A DNA stretch of 64,000 nucleotides from Gallaecimonas xiamenensis 3-C-1 (GCF_000299915.1 NZ_AMRI01000003.1:1-64000), one strand, 5' to 3'; counted from the stretch's first letter, positions 24,041 to 32,400 are shown. Numbers and translations: made by a program. Notes: generated by a model from the sequence alone, not told the origin.

Positions 24041-26557
24041 TTAGAAGTCGACGGTCAGCGGTGCCGAGCAGTTGTCGGTACCAGCCTGGCAGAGGCTGTA
24101 GCTGACGCTGTCGGCGGTAGCAACGAAGCGGTCACGGTAGCGGCCGTTGTTGTCGATGCTGTCCACCAGCACACCGTCGCGGTACAGGTCAACCAACTCA
24201 CCGGCGGCGCCGTCCCAGCGCAGGTCCACCAGGGCCTGGCCGGTGCGGGACAGATAGGCCCGCTTCAGGCTCAGCTCGATGGTGCTGTCGCTAACGGTAA
24301 CGCTCTGGCTGCTGGAACCGGTCAGGCCGGTGGCGTCGGTCACGGTCAGGGTCACGGTGTAGGTGCCGGCGGCAGCGTAGCTGTGGCTGGGGCTGGCTTC
24401 TACCGAACTGGTGCCGTCACCAAAGTCCCAGGCCCAACTGGTGATGTCGTCATCACGGTCGGTGGAGCTGTCGGTAAAGACCACGTCCAGGCCGCTGACG
24501 GCGGCGCTGAAGCCGGCCACAGGCGCACGGGGACCGGTGTCGCCGCCCAGGGCGGTGATGTTCAGATCCCAGCTGTTGAGGGTACCGGTGTCGGCATTGG
24601 CGTTGTCGGAGACCACCAGGGTCCAGGTGCCCTGCATTTCTTCACCGTTGAAGCTGGCCACGTTCCAGTTTTGTACCAGGTCGTCGGCGCTGCCGCCGCT
24701 GCGGCTGGCCAGGACCTTCTCGGTACCGCTGGGCGAGACCAGGGTCACGATCAGATCGCCCACCCAGGTGTGGCTGATGTTCACGCCCACATCGACGCCA
24801 AAGACGGTGCCCGCGTCGGCCACATCAATGGTGCTTTGGATGCCTTCCGGGCTGTTGTCCGGGATGGCGACCGGGTTGGCGTTGCTGAATGGGAAGTCCT
24901 CCAGGCCCTGGGGCAGGATGGACAGGCTCACTGCCACCTCTTTTTGCATTTCGCCGTTGTCACCGCTGACGGTCAGGTTGTAGCTGCCCCAGGGGGTTTC
25001 GGCTGTGGTGTCCACGGTCAGGGTCACCACGTCACCGGGCTGGGCGGTGCTGGCCGACAGGCTGGCGCCTTCCAGGGCCGGATCGGTGGTCAGGCTCAGG
25101 GTCACGTCACCTTCCCAATCGGAGATGCTGCCGACGGTGATCTCGAAGCTGGCGCTTTCCCCTGCCACGATTTCACCGCTGCCGGGCATGACGCCCAGTT
25201 TGAAGCCCGGAGTCGGGTCGGCGGCATCCAGGGCGTTTTTGGCGTTGAGGCGCTTGCCGGACAGGGTTTTGCCGTCCAGGGCCGGCAGGCTGTCACCGCT
25301 GTCCATCAGCAGTTGTTTCATCTCGCCGATGCTCAGGTCCGGGTTGACCGACCATACCAGGGCGGCCACGCCGGTGACGTGGGGGGTAGCCATGGAGGTA
25401 CCGGACGCCGTGGCATAGCCACCGCCGGGGTAGGTGGACAGGATGTCGGAACCGGGGGCGCCCAGGTCGACGGTGGTGGCACCGTAGCTGGAGAAGCCGG
25501 ACATGGCGTCGTTATGGTCGGTAGAGGCTACCGCCAGTACGGCGTCGGAGTCGTAGCTGGCCGGGTAGCCGGGGCTGGCGTCCAGGTCGGAGCCGGCGTT
25601 ACCGGCCGCCACCACAAACAGGATACCGGCGTCGCCGGCAGTTTCAATGGCCGCCTTGAGGGCGTCAGAGTAGGCGCCGCCGCCCCAGGAGTTGTTGGTG
25701 GCGCGGATGTTGACGCCGTGGTTGAGCTTGAGATCGGTGAAGTAGTCCAGACACTCGATGGCATCGGCGGTAGAGCCGTAACCTTCGGAGTCCAGAAACT
25801 TACAGGCCGCTATGCTCACGTCCCAGTTCACCCCGGCCACACCGGTGGCGTTGTTGGTCTTGGCGCCTATGGTGCCGGACACATGGGTGCCGTGGCCCTG
25901 GTCGTCCATGGGGTCGCCTGAGTCGGCGAAGGAGGAGATACCGTGCACGTCGTCTACGTAACCGTTACCGTCATCATCGATGCCGTTACCGGGGATTTCG
26001 CCGGGGTTGGTCCAAACGTTGCCGGCCAGATCCGGGTGGCTGTAGTCGATGCCGGTGTCGATAACACCGACGATGACGTCATGGGAGCCGGTGCTGATGT
26101 CCCAGGCCTCGGGGGCGTCGATGTCGGCATCCGGTGTGCCGCCGGTTTGGCCGGTGTTGTTCAGGCCCCACTGGTCGTTGTAACGGGGGTCATCAGGGGT
26201 GGCGTTGATGTGCAGGGTGTAGTTGGGCTCTGCCACGGCAATGGCCGGGTCTTGGCTCAGTTTTTTGAGGATGGCGTCACGGTCGGCCCCTTGGGGCACC
26301 ATGACCTTGGCCAGGCGGCCGCCCGCCACATGCTTGTAGCGCAGGTCGCGGCCGCTGGCGTCCAGGCTGCGCAGGCTGGCGCCGGCGCTGTTGATGGTGG
26401 CCAGCCGCTCGGTGCGATCGACACCGGGCTTGAAGATCACCAGCAGCGAATCGCTGGCGGCAGCAGGGACGGGCTCTTCCTTCGGCTCGGCCTGGACCGC
26501 ACCGGCGCCAAACAGGGCCGTGGTAACGGCCAGGGCGAGCAGGTGTTTCTGACTCAT
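24041..26557 (-). CDS. Secreted S8 subtilisin-like protease with P/homoB and PKD domains
   Basis: 838 residues. Signal peptide (about 1-23, ending GAGAVQA), an inhibitor-I9-like prodomain to about 115, then a subtilase domain with Asp167 (GVIDTGIDYSHPDL), His222 (DQGHGTHVSGT) and Ser388 (ASGTSMATPHVTG). An Ig-like segment follows (about 455-545), then a P/homoB domain (FPFSNANPVAIPDNSPEG, HTWVGDLIVTLVSPSGT), a PKD domain (WAWDFGDGTSSVEASPSH, YAAAGTYTVTLTVTDATG) and a C-terminal fibronectin-like end with a Cys pair. It is likely secreted by type II secretion. AAGGAA precedes the ATG. It is divergent from the curli operon and shares its 295-base upstream region, so co-regulation is possible (inference). 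Confidence 0.93.
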   Translation of the reverse strand: MSQKHLLALAVTTALFGAGAVQAEPKEEPVPAAASDSLLVIFKPGVDRTERLATINSAGASLRSLDASGRDLRYKHVAGGRLAKVMVPQGADRDAILKKLSQDPAIAVAEPNYTLHINATPDDPRYNDQWGLNNTGQTGGTPDADIDAPEAWDISTGSHDVIVGVIDTGIDYSHPDLAGNVWTNPGEIPGNGIDDDGNGYVDDVHGISSFADSGDPMDDQGHGTHVSGTIGAKTNNATGVAGVNWDVSIAACKFLDSEGYGSTADAIECLDYFTDLKLNHGVNIRATNNSWGGGAYSDALKAAIETAGDAGILFVVAAGNAGSDLDASPGYPASYDSDAVLAVASTDHNDAMSGFSSYGATTVDLGAPGSDILSTYPGGGYATASGTSMATPHVTGVAALVWSVNPDLSIGEMKQLLMDSGDSLPALDGKTLSGKRLNAKNALDAADPTPGFKLGVMPGSGEIVAGESASFEITVGSISDWEGDVTLSLTTDPALEGASLSASTAQPGDVVTLTVDTTAETPWGSYNLTVSGDNGEMQKEVAVSLSILPQGLEDFPFSNANPVAIPDNSPEGIQSTIDVADAGTVFGVDVGVNISHTWVGDLIVTLVSPSGTEKVLASRSGGSADDLVQNWNVASFNGEEMQGTWTLVVSDNANADTGTLNSWDLNITALGGDTGPRAPVAGFSAAVSGLDVVFTDSSTDRDDDITSWAWDFGDGTSSVEASPSHSYAAAGTYTVTLTVTDATGLTGSSSQSVTVSDSTIELSLKRAYLSRTGQALVDLRWDGAAGELVDLYRDGVLVDSIDNNGRYRDRFVATADSVSYSLCQAGTDNCSAPLTVDF

Positions 26558-26652
26558 GATAATTCCTTGTCAATGGGCTGTGGTTGCAAGTGCCTGAGGC
26601 ACCCTTTTCTGCTTACCACGTGGCCGGCTTCCTGCCTCCCCCCTGGCCCCTT

Positions 26653-26688
26653 TTACACCCATTCGGGCTAGTGCTCTGTGGGGTGTAA
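26653..26688. promoter_or_regulatory. Inverted repeat TTACACCC / GGGTGTAA in the protease-curli intergenic region
   Basis: Exact 8-bp arms at 26653-26660 and 26681-26688, centres 28 bases apart. It sits between the divergent protease and csgB genes, about 165 bases before csgB, in the place expected for an activator such as CsgD. The remainder of 26558-26852 is AT-rich; I cannot fix the promoter itself. Confidence 0.4.
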
Positions 26689-26852
26689 CCAGTTCTTAAC
26701 ATTCGCAAGTTGTTGATAATTATCGATGTGTAAGGGGAGTGTGACGCTGTCGTGACCGAAAATATCAGCCATTGTTCCGATTGTTTATACCCCTCACTGC
26801 TCTAGGCTGGCCTTCTATTACATTCGCAAGAAACGCCAAGGAAGGAGTTGCA

Positions 26853-27275
26853 GTGACCAGGAAATCCATGTTGGCCGGCGCGCTGCTGTTGGGCCTTAGC
26901 CCCAGTCTCTGGGCCGCCGACCCCCTGCTGGGAGACCCCAGCCTGAGTCCCACCCTGGCCGCCCTCATCGAGCGCCAGCAGCTGAACAACCTCGCCAACC
27001 TCAGCCAATTGGGGCAGGGCAACCTGGCCACCATCACCCAGGTCGGTCAGGGCAACCTGGCGGCCCTGGCGCAGGAAGGGGACGAGAACAGCATCAACCT
27101 GACCCAGCTTGGCAGCCACAACAGCGCCACCATCATGCAGTTTGGCAAACAAAACCAAGCCCAGGTCAGCCAGTTGGGCAGCGACAACATCATTACGCTG
27201 GGTCAGTGGGGCCAGAGTGGCTTCGCCATTGAGCAGCTTGGTAGTGGGGCGGAGATCACCGTCCTGCAATATTAA
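26853..27275 (+). CDS. csgB: Curli minor subunit, nucleator CsgB
   Basis: 140 residues from a GTG at 26853 (AAGGAG 7 bases upstream, with a signal peptide RKSMLAGALLLGLSPSLWA right after). The mature part carries about four to five curlin repeats of 22 residues: NLSQLGQGNLATITQV, GQGNLAALAQEGDENSINL, GSHNSATIMQFGKQNQAQV, GSDNIITLGQWGQSGF. The Gln/Asn/Gly spacing is that of CsgB/CsgA. CsgB stays at the outer membrane and seeds CsgA polymerisation. csgA follows after 18 bases. CsgB is preferred over CsgA because of gene order and size. Confidence 0.88.
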   Translation: MTRKSMLAGALLLGLSPSLWAADPLLGDPSLSPTLAALIERQQLNNLANLSQLGQGNLATITQVGQGNLAALAQEGDENSINLTQLGSHNSATIMQFGKQNQAQVSQLGSDNIITLGQWGQSGFAIEQLGSGAEITVLQY

Positions 27276-27293
27276 CGATAGGGAGAGTCTTTA

Positions 27294-28772
27294 ATGCGTT
27301 CGCTTTACACCCGCAAACACCTGCTGGGCCTGGCCATCGGCATGGTTCTGAGCTCAGGTGCTATGGCTGCCAGCAATGAAGCGGTGATCAGCCAAACCTC
27401 CGCTGCCGGCGTTCTGGAAGGGAACACCGCCACCGTCAGTCAGGACGGGTCCTTGCATATCGCCCTGGTCACCCAGGACGGTGAACTGAACGATACCAGC
27501 GTCAACCAAGCCGGTGTCTGGAACGAGGCCTATGCCCAGAGCACCGGCAGCGGCAACGTCATCACCGTTATCCAGAACGACGACTGGCACATCACCGACG
27601 TGTCCGTGGACGGTGAAGACAACCAGGTGGAAGTCACCCAGAGCGACTTCTTCAACCAGGCCGACGGCACCATAGTCGGCAACGGCAACAGCATGACAGT
27701 GCTGCAAAATGGCGGCATGAACGAGTCCACCACCGAGTTCGTCGGCGACAACAACAGCGCCGTGCAGACCCAACTGGGGGATAGCAACTGGACCAACGCC
27801 AGCTTCAGCGGCAACGGCAACAGCCTGGAAAGCTACCAGGAAGGCGATGGCCAGGAGTCTGGCCTGATGAACGTGCTGGGTGACAACAACAGCATGGAAG
27901 TCGAACAGCGGGGCACCGCCAACGTCGGTGGCGTGGTAGGCCTGACCGGCAACGACAACAGCGCCTACATCCAGCAGGAAGGGGCCAGCAACGTCTTCAT
28001 CGCCCGTGACGTGGATGGCAACAACAACCTGCTGGACGCCTACCAGGACGGCAATGCCAACCAATTCCTGCTGCAACCTGTGGTGGGTGACGACAACGTG
28101 GTGCTGGCCGACCAGCGCGGCGACGCCAACCTCATCGAGGCCCCCTACGGCCTGGTGGGTAACGACGTGCTCATCGACATCCAACAGCGCGGCGACGAGA
28201 ACTACAGCTTTGTAGCCACCGACGGCGACAGCCACAACATCAGCATCAACCAGTACGGCGATCTGAACGAAGCCGAAGCCCTGGTGCTGGGCAACCGCAA
28301 CGAGGCCACCATCGTTACCCGTGGCGACGCCAACTACGCCGGTATCGGCCTGGACGGCGCGGCCAACTACGCCGAAGTGGTGCAGGAAGGGGACGACAAC
28401 TACGCCTATGTTGCCTTCACCGGTGACCAGAACTTCGTTGATGTGAACCAAGACGGTGCGGCCAACGCCGTGGCCCTGACCGGCGAAGGCAATGGCAATG
28501 AACTGGCCCTGGCCCAAAACGGCGACCTGAACCTGGTTGACCTGCTGGTGGCTGGCAACCAGAACCTGATCGACGTCAGCCAAGACGGCAACGGCAACCT
28601 GGTAGGCGGTATCGGTGGCGGCGCCTTTGCCGTAACCGGCACCGGCGGTGGTGTCAGCATCACCCAGAGCGGTAACGACAACCTGGTGTTTGGCGCCCAA
28701 GCCAGCAGCGGTAACGTCATGGCCGTTACCCAGGTAGGCGACTACAACACCGCTACCATCAGCCAAAACTGA
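27294..28772 (+). CDS. csgA: Giant curli major subunit (CsgA-like, about 20 repeats)
   Basis: 492 residues, over three times E. coli CsgA (151). Signal peptide MRSLYTRKHLLGLAIGMVL to about residue 25, then about 20 units of 22 residues with the pattern G-x-x-N-x-x-x-V-x-Q-x-G-x-x-N, e.g. GNGNSMTVLQNGGMN, GDNNSMEVEQRGTAN, GAANYAEVVQEGDDN, GNGNELALAQNGDLN. Near 430-450 one unit is stretched by a Gly-rich insert (GGIGGGAFAVTGTGGG). Asp/Glu are frequent and Lys/Arg rare, so the fibre would be strongly acidic. It forms the extracellular amyloid fibre after export through CsgG. AGGGAGA precedes the ATG. A hairpin terminator follows, limiting read-through to csgEFG. Confidence 0.9.
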   Translation: MRSLYTRKHLLGLAIGMVLSSGAMAASNEAVISQTSAAGVLEGNTATVSQDGSLHIALVTQDGELNDTSVNQAGVWNEAYAQSTGSGNVITVIQNDDWHITDVSVDGEDNQVEVTQSDFFNQADGTIVGNGNSMTVLQNGGMNESTTEFVGDNNSAVQTQLGDSNWTNASFSGNGNSLESYQEGDGQESGLMNVLGDNNSMEVEQRGTANVGGVVGLTGNDNSAYIQQEGASNVFIARDVDGNNNLLDAYQDGNANQFLLQPVVGDDNVVLADQRGDANLIEAPYGLVGNDVLIDIQQRGDENYSFVATDGDSHNISINQYGDLNEAEALVLGNRNEATIVTRGDANYAGIGLDGAANYAEVVQEGDDNYAYVAFTGDQNFVDVNQDGAANAVALTGEGNGNELALAQNGDLNLVDLLVAGNQNLIDVSQDGNGNLVGGIGGGAFAVTGTGGGVSITQSGNDNLVFGAQASSGNVMAVTQVGDYNTATISQN

Positions 28773-28778
28773 GTGAAA

Positions 28779-28804
28779 GGGGCGGCCTTGGGCCGCCCTT
28801 TATT
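28779..28804 (+). terminator. Terminator/attenuator between csgA and csgE
   Basis: GGGCGGCC, TTG loop, GGCCGCCC, TTTATT. csgE starts 4 bases further on, so some read-through must supply csgEFG; this would make subunits far more abundant than the secretion parts. Confidence 0.75.
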
Positions 28805-28807
28805 CCC

Positions 28808-29188
28808 ATGAAGACCCTTTGGCTACTGCTACTGCTGCTACTGACTTCCGTCCCTGCCAAGGCGGCGGAGATAGAACTGTCCGGCCTGGTGCTGGACCGC
28901 ACCCTGACCCGCTTCGGCAAAGACTTCGCTTTTTATTTTTCCGGCTACTGGCGCGACATGCCGCAAACAGAGGGCATTTCGGTGGTGATCTATGAACAGG
29001 TCTACCCCCAGGCCGGCACCTACCTCTGGGTCGAGATGAACCAGAAGAAGATTTACGCCACCTACTTCGGCCGCCGCTACAACAACATCAAGGAAAAGGC
29101 CGAACAGGCCACCCTGATGGCCGTGGGCGAGCTGGCGGAGATCCAGGCCCGGATCATGACCGGGGAAGGATTGGAACAAGGATTGTAA
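28808..29188 (+). CDS. csgE: Curli assembly/transport specificity factor CsgE
   Basis: 126 residues. Signal peptide MKTLWLLLLLLLTSVPAKA, then EIELSGLVLDRTLTRFGKDF with FYFSGYW, matching the CsgE family start (E-I-x-G-L-v-x-D-x-T-x-T-x-x-G-x-d-F), and VVIYEQVYPQAGTYLWVE. CsgE is a periplasmic nonamer that caps CsgG and delivers CsgA. The ribosome site lies inside or beside the terminator hairpin of csgA, which may add translational control. Confidence 0.93.
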   Translation: MKTLWLLLLLLLTSVPAKAAEIELSGLVLDRTLTRFGKDFAFYFSGYWRDMPQTEGISVVIYEQVYPQAGTYLWVEMNQKKIYATYFGRRYNNIKEKAEQATLMAVGELAEIQARIMTGEGLEQGL

Positions 29189-29192
29189 AACC

Positions 29193-29573
29193 ATGAAAAA
29201 AATCGCTTTACTGGCCCTGCTCTGGGGGGGCGGCGCCGCTGCCACCGAGCTGGTCTACACCCCCATCAACCCCAGTTTCGGGGGCAACCCCCTGAACGGC
29301 AGCTTCCTGCTCAGCAAGGCCCAAAGCCAGAACGACCACACCGCTCCCACCGAGAAGACCAGCTTCGTCGACCAGTTCCGGGCCGCCCTTGAGCGCAACA
29401 TCATCAACTCCCTGACCCGGCGTATCGCCGACGGCGAGTTGACCGAAGGGGTCTATGACACCGGTGAATACCGCATCGAAGTGAGCGGCGGCGAAGGTGC
29501 CGGTGTGGTGGTGACCATCACCAACCTCACCACAGGCGAGGTCACCGTCATTACCATGCCGTCTGTGGGGTGA
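29193..29573 (+). CDS. csgF: Curli assembly component CsgF
   Basis: 126 residues. Signal peptide MKKIALLALLWGGGAAA, then TELVYTPINPSFGGNPLNGS, the CsgF N-terminus that inserts into the CsgG pore (TxxYxPxNPxFGG), and a C-terminal VVTITNLTTGEVTVITMP strand pair. CsgF exits to the cell surface and anchors the CsgB nucleator to the secretion pore. It starts 4 bases after csgE and its stop overlaps the csgG start region. Confidence 0.95.
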   Translation: MKKIALLALLWGGGAAATELVYTPINPSFGGNPLNGSFLLSKAQSQNDHTAPTEKTSFVDQFRAALERNIINSLTRRIADGELTEGVYDTGEYRIEVSGGEGAGVVVTITNLTTGEVTVITMPSVG

Positions 29574-29575
29574 AT

Positions 29576-30340
29576 ATGCGCATTTTGATGCTGGCAGCCC
29601 TGGTGCTGCTGGGCGGCTGCGCCGCCTTCGACAAACCCCAGTTCAACCTGACCCCGGCCGAAATTGACGCTCCGTCGTCGCTGATGGGTCAGCTGCAGAC
29701 GGCGCCCAAGCCGCGCCACCCCATACCGGTGTCGGTGTACGCCTTTCGCGACCAGACCGGCCAATACAAGCCCCAGGCCAACGTCAGCTCCTTCTCCACC
29801 GCCGTCACCCAGGGCGGTACCTCCATGTTGGTGCAGCTACTACTGGACTCGGGCTGGTTCAGCCCCATGGAGCGGGAAGGCCTGCAAAACCTGCTGACCG
29901 AGCGAAAAATCGTCTCCGCCGCCCAGCAAAAGGGCCAGGAACTGCCCAGCCTGCAGGAGTCTCGCTTGATCTTCGAGGGGGGCATCATCAGTTACGAGAC
30001 CAACCTCAGCACCGGCGGCCTTGGCCTGGAGTACTACGGCATAGGGGCCTCCGAGCTCTACCGGGAGGACCAGGTGTCGGTATACCTGAGGGCGGTGGAC
30101 GTGCACAGCGGCCGGGTGCTGCTGTCGGTGTCGGCCAGCAAGAAGGTGTTGTCCCAGGAACTGCGGGCCGGGCTGTTCCGCTATGTCAGCCTCAACCGCC
30201 TGGCGGAAGCCGAGGCCGGCTACACCACCAACGAACCGGTGCAATTCTGTGTCAAACAGGCAATGGAAGCCGCCCTTGCCGGCCTCATCGAGCAAGGGAT
30301 AAACAAGGGATACTGGCGGGCTGACGCCCAGCCAGGTTAA
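29576..30340 (+). CDS. csgG: Curli secretion channel lipoprotein CsgG
   Basis: 254 residues from the ATG at 29576 (GTGGGG just upstream; a GTG at 29570 is in frame). Lipobox LVLLGGC with Cys15. Family segments: PVSVYAFRDQTGQYKPQ, SSFSTAVTQGGTSMLVQLL, WFSPMEREGLQNLLTERK, and GGLGLEYYGIGASELYREDQ. CsgG forms a nonameric outer-membrane channel of 36 strands through which unfolded CsgA and CsgB pass. The gene converges on the csgD-like gene with a 4-base overlap of the coding ends. No csgC gene is seen. Confidence 0.95.
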   Translation: MRILMLAALVLLGGCAAFDKPQFNLTPAEIDAPSSLMGQLQTAPKPRHPIPVSVYAFRDQTGQYKPQANVSSFSTAVTQGGTSMLVQLLLDSGWFSPMEREGLQNLLTERKIVSAAQQKGQELPSLQESRLIFEGGIISYETNLSTGGLGLEYYGIGASELYREDQVSVYLRAVDVHSGRVLLSVSASKKVLSQELRAGLFRYVSLNRLAEAEAGYTTNEPVQFCVKQAMEAALAGLIEQGINKGYWRADAQPG

Positions 30341-30999
30341 GCCATCATCTTCTGGCCCCGTGACAGCTGCTGCGCCCAGCGCAGCAGTTCCACCCGGTTG
30401 CGCGACTGAGTCTTGCGGAAAATGGAAGACAGGTGCGCTTTGACGGTGTGGGCGCTGATGTTGAGGTTGTAGGCGATCTCTTTATTGCGCGCCCCTTCCC
30501 CCACCAGCTCTATGATGCGCCTTTCCTGGCGGGTCAGAGACATCATGGCCGACATGTCGGCCTGCTCCACCCCTTGGGCCTGGCGCTGGCGCAGCATGTC
30601 GTCGACCATGGCCGACAACAGGGCCCGGTCAAAGTAGAGCTGGCCACGCATCAGCAGTTTCACCGCCAACAGCACCTGGTCGAGCTGCTCGTCCCGGTAG
30701 ATAAGGCCACGTATGCCCAACATCAGGGCGGTACGGGGATCCACCAGCCGGCTTTCCACCTGGTACAGGAAGATAGGTGACAGCTGCATGGCCTGGCGCA
30801 CCGTGGCGGGCAAGCCGTGTTTGTCCAGGCGCAAGCCGCTGAAGGGAATGGCCAGCAGGCAGCTGTCTTCCAGCTTTTCTACGGCCTGGATATCATCCCT
30901 TACCACTTCAACGCTAAAGCCAAGTGATTGTGCCAAAAGGGGCAAATTGCCCGGCGGCTCGCGGTTGGCGAGCACGATCAGTTTGCGAAATTCTTCCAT
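30337..30999 (-). CDS. csgD: LuxR-family biofilm regulator CsgD-like
   Basis: 220 residues, as in E. coli CsgD (216). The N-terminal receiver-like domain lacks a clear phospho-acceptor Asp pattern, as in CsgD. The C-terminal GerE helix-turn-helix is SLTRQERRIIELVGEGARNK, then EIAYNLNISAHTVKAHLSSI (about 153-192). Place next to csgG and the LTRxERRI-x-NKEIA pattern support CsgD, activator of curli genes and, in enterics, indirectly of cellulose. Unlike in E. coli, where csgD leads csgDEFG divergent from csgBA, here csgEFG follow csgA and csgD converges on them. The upstream region holds a 23-base palindrome. Confidence 0.8.
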   Translation of the reverse strand: MEEFRKLIVLANREPPGNLPLLAQSLGFSVEVVRDDIQAVEKLEDSCLLAIPFSGLRLDKHGLPATVRQAMQLSPIFLYQVESRLVDPRTALMLGIRGLIYRDEQLDQVLLAVKLLMRGQLYFDRALLSAMVDDMLRQRQAQGVEQADMSAMMSLTRQERRIIELVGEGARNKEIAYNLNISAHTVKAHLSSIFRKTQSRNRVELLRWAQQLSRGQKMMA

Positions 31000-31130
31000 G
31001 ACTACCCCAAAGTGTCGTCAGTACCCCACTTCAATGTGGTGTTCTTAGCATTTGTAGGTACGCATCGCGGACGTCCTTGAGGGGTCCATTCTGGCGCGAA
31101 ATTAACCTTTTTTCTACATCCGCCAGCCCT

Positions 31131-31153
31131 GTCCTAGCCCGATGGGCTAGGAC
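31131..31153. promoter_or_regulatory. Perfect 10-bp palindrome upstream of the csgD-like gene
   Basis: GTCCTAGCCC, GAT, GGGCTAGGAC. It lies 132 bases before csgD and 37 bases past the end of the DUF465 gene. There is no T-tract on either side, so it is more likely an operator or an mRNA stem than a terminator. The remainder of 31000-31189 shows no firm promoter. Confidence 0.5.
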
Positions 31154-31189
31154 AAATGGGTTAGAGAGGGAAAACGTGAAAAGACGTGC

Positions 31190-31423
31190 TTAGCGGCAGA
31201 GCCAGTTATACAGCTCGTCTTTGAGTTGCGCTCGTTTGAGCTTGAGCCCTTTCATGGTCTGGTCATCCACAGGTTGGTCGCGCATGTGCAACCCCTTTAT
31301 CTGGTGGTCCAGCTTATGGTACTCGGCGGCGGTTCGGGCAAAGTCGGGTTGGATGGACTTGAGCTCCTGAATGCGGTCTACGTGGTTGGGGAACTCGGTA
31401 TAAAGGCTGTGGTTGTCCGACAT
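31190..31423 (-). CDS. DUF465 (YdcH-like) small protein
   Basis: 77 residues. [20 protein letters not shown], then [18 protein letters not shown] and [16 protein letters not shown] match the DUF465/YdcH helical-hairpin family (pattern L-x-x-EFP-x-x-x-x-I, F-x-x-L-x-x-x-Y-x-x-L-D-x-x-I, LKK-x-R-x-x-L-K-D-E-l). The function of the family is unknown. AGGAGG lies about 9 bases upstream of the ATG. Divergent from prmA. Confidence 0.88.
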   Translation of the reverse strand: MSDNHSLYTEFPNHVDRIQELKSIQPDFARTAAEYHKLDHQIKGLHMRDQPVDDQTMKGLKLKRAQLKDELYNWLCR

Positions 31424-31455
31424 CTTCAGGTTCCTCCTGGTTTGAGGTGGGTGTA

Positions 31456-31483
31456 GAGGCGTACGCCTCAGTGAGTATGACTC
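31456..31483. promoter_or_regulatory. Two adjacent palindromes between the DUF465 gene and prmA
   Basis: GAGGCGTACGCCTC (31456-31469) is a perfect 14-base palindrome; GAGT-ATG-ACTC follows at 31473-31483. They lie in the 101-base divergent gap, 40-70 bases before prmA, and could be operators. Confidence 0.35.
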
Positions 31484-31524
31484 ATGATAGACTTGTGTGT
31501 TCCGCGCGAATTGGGAGATTGAAC

Positions 31525-32400
31525 ATGGCCTGGATCCAGGTGCGCACCAACACCACAGCCCAAGTGGCAGAAAAACTGGGCGATATGCTGATGGAGCAGG
31601 GCGCTCTTTCCATCACCTTCATGGACGCCCAAGACACCCCCGTGTTCGAACCCCTGCCCGGGGAAACCCGCCTCTGGGGCGACACCGACGTGATGGCCCT
31701 GTTCACCGCCGACACCGACACCACCCAGGCCCAGGCCCTTATCCGCTCTGTGCTGGGTGAAGCGGCGCCGCTGAAGGTGGAAGCCCTGGAAGACAAGGAC
31801 TGGGAACGGGCCTGGATGGACAACTTCCACCCCATGCAGTTCGGCAAGCGCCTGTGGATCTGCCCGTCCTGGCGTGACGTGCCGGACCCGAGCGCGGTCA
31901 ACGTCATGCTCGACCCCGGCCTGGCCTTCGGTACCGGTACCCACCCCACTACGGCCCTGTGCCTGGAATGGCTGGACGGCCAGGACCTGGAAGGTAAGAC
32001 GGTGGTGGACTTTGGCTGCGGCTCCGGCATTTTGGCCATCGCCGCCCTGAAACTGGGGGCCGCCCGGGTCATAGGTGTCGACATCGACCCACAAGCGATA
32101 CTGGCCAGCCGTGACAACGCCGAGCGCAACGGCGTGGCCGACCGCCTGGAGCTGTACCTGCCCAAAGACCAGCCCCAGGGCCTGGAAGCAGACCTGGTGG
32201 TGGCCAACATCCTGGCCGGCCCGCTGCGAGAGCTTAGGGACATCATCCTAGGCTACCTCAAGCCCGGCGGCGCCATCGCCCTGTCCGGCATTCTCGACAT
32301 GCAAGCCGAGGCCCTGGCCCAGTACTATGGCGAGCTATGCCAGGTGGACCCCGTGGTCAGCCGTGAAGAATGGTGCCGGATCAGCGGCATCAAGGGTTGA
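31525..32400 (+). CDS. prmA: Ribosomal protein L11 methyltransferase
   Basis: 291 residues (E. coli 293). N-terminal recognition domain starting [20 protein letters not shown], then the AdoMet-binding core: [37 protein letters not shown] (about 160-178), [20 protein letters not shown], and the NILAGPL motif (about 226). It trimethylates L11 at several lysines. GGGAG precedes the ATG at 31525, and family likeness begins there. It is followed by dusB-fis with its own promoter, an order common in gammaproteobacteria. Confidence 0.97.
   Translation: MAWIQVRTNTTAQVAEKLGDMLMEQGALSITFMDAQDTPVFEPLPGETRLWGDTDVMALFTADTDTTQAQALIRSVLGEAAPLKVEALEDKDWERAWMDNFHPMQFGKRLWICPSWRDVPDPSAVNVMLDPGLAFGTGTHPTTALCLEWLDGQDLEGKTVVDFGCGSGILAIAALKLGAARVIGVDIDPQAILASRDNAERNGVADRLELYLPKDQPQGLEADLVVANILAGPLRELRDIILGYLKPGGAIALSGILDMQAEALAQYYGELCQVDPVVSREEWCRISGIKG

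Noticed and set aside
27294-28772. Tandem 66-base periodicity that could suggest a DNA repeat array or CRISPR
   Set aside because: The periodicity is at protein level (22-residue curlin repeats); the DNA units are diverged, with no constant repeat and no spacers.
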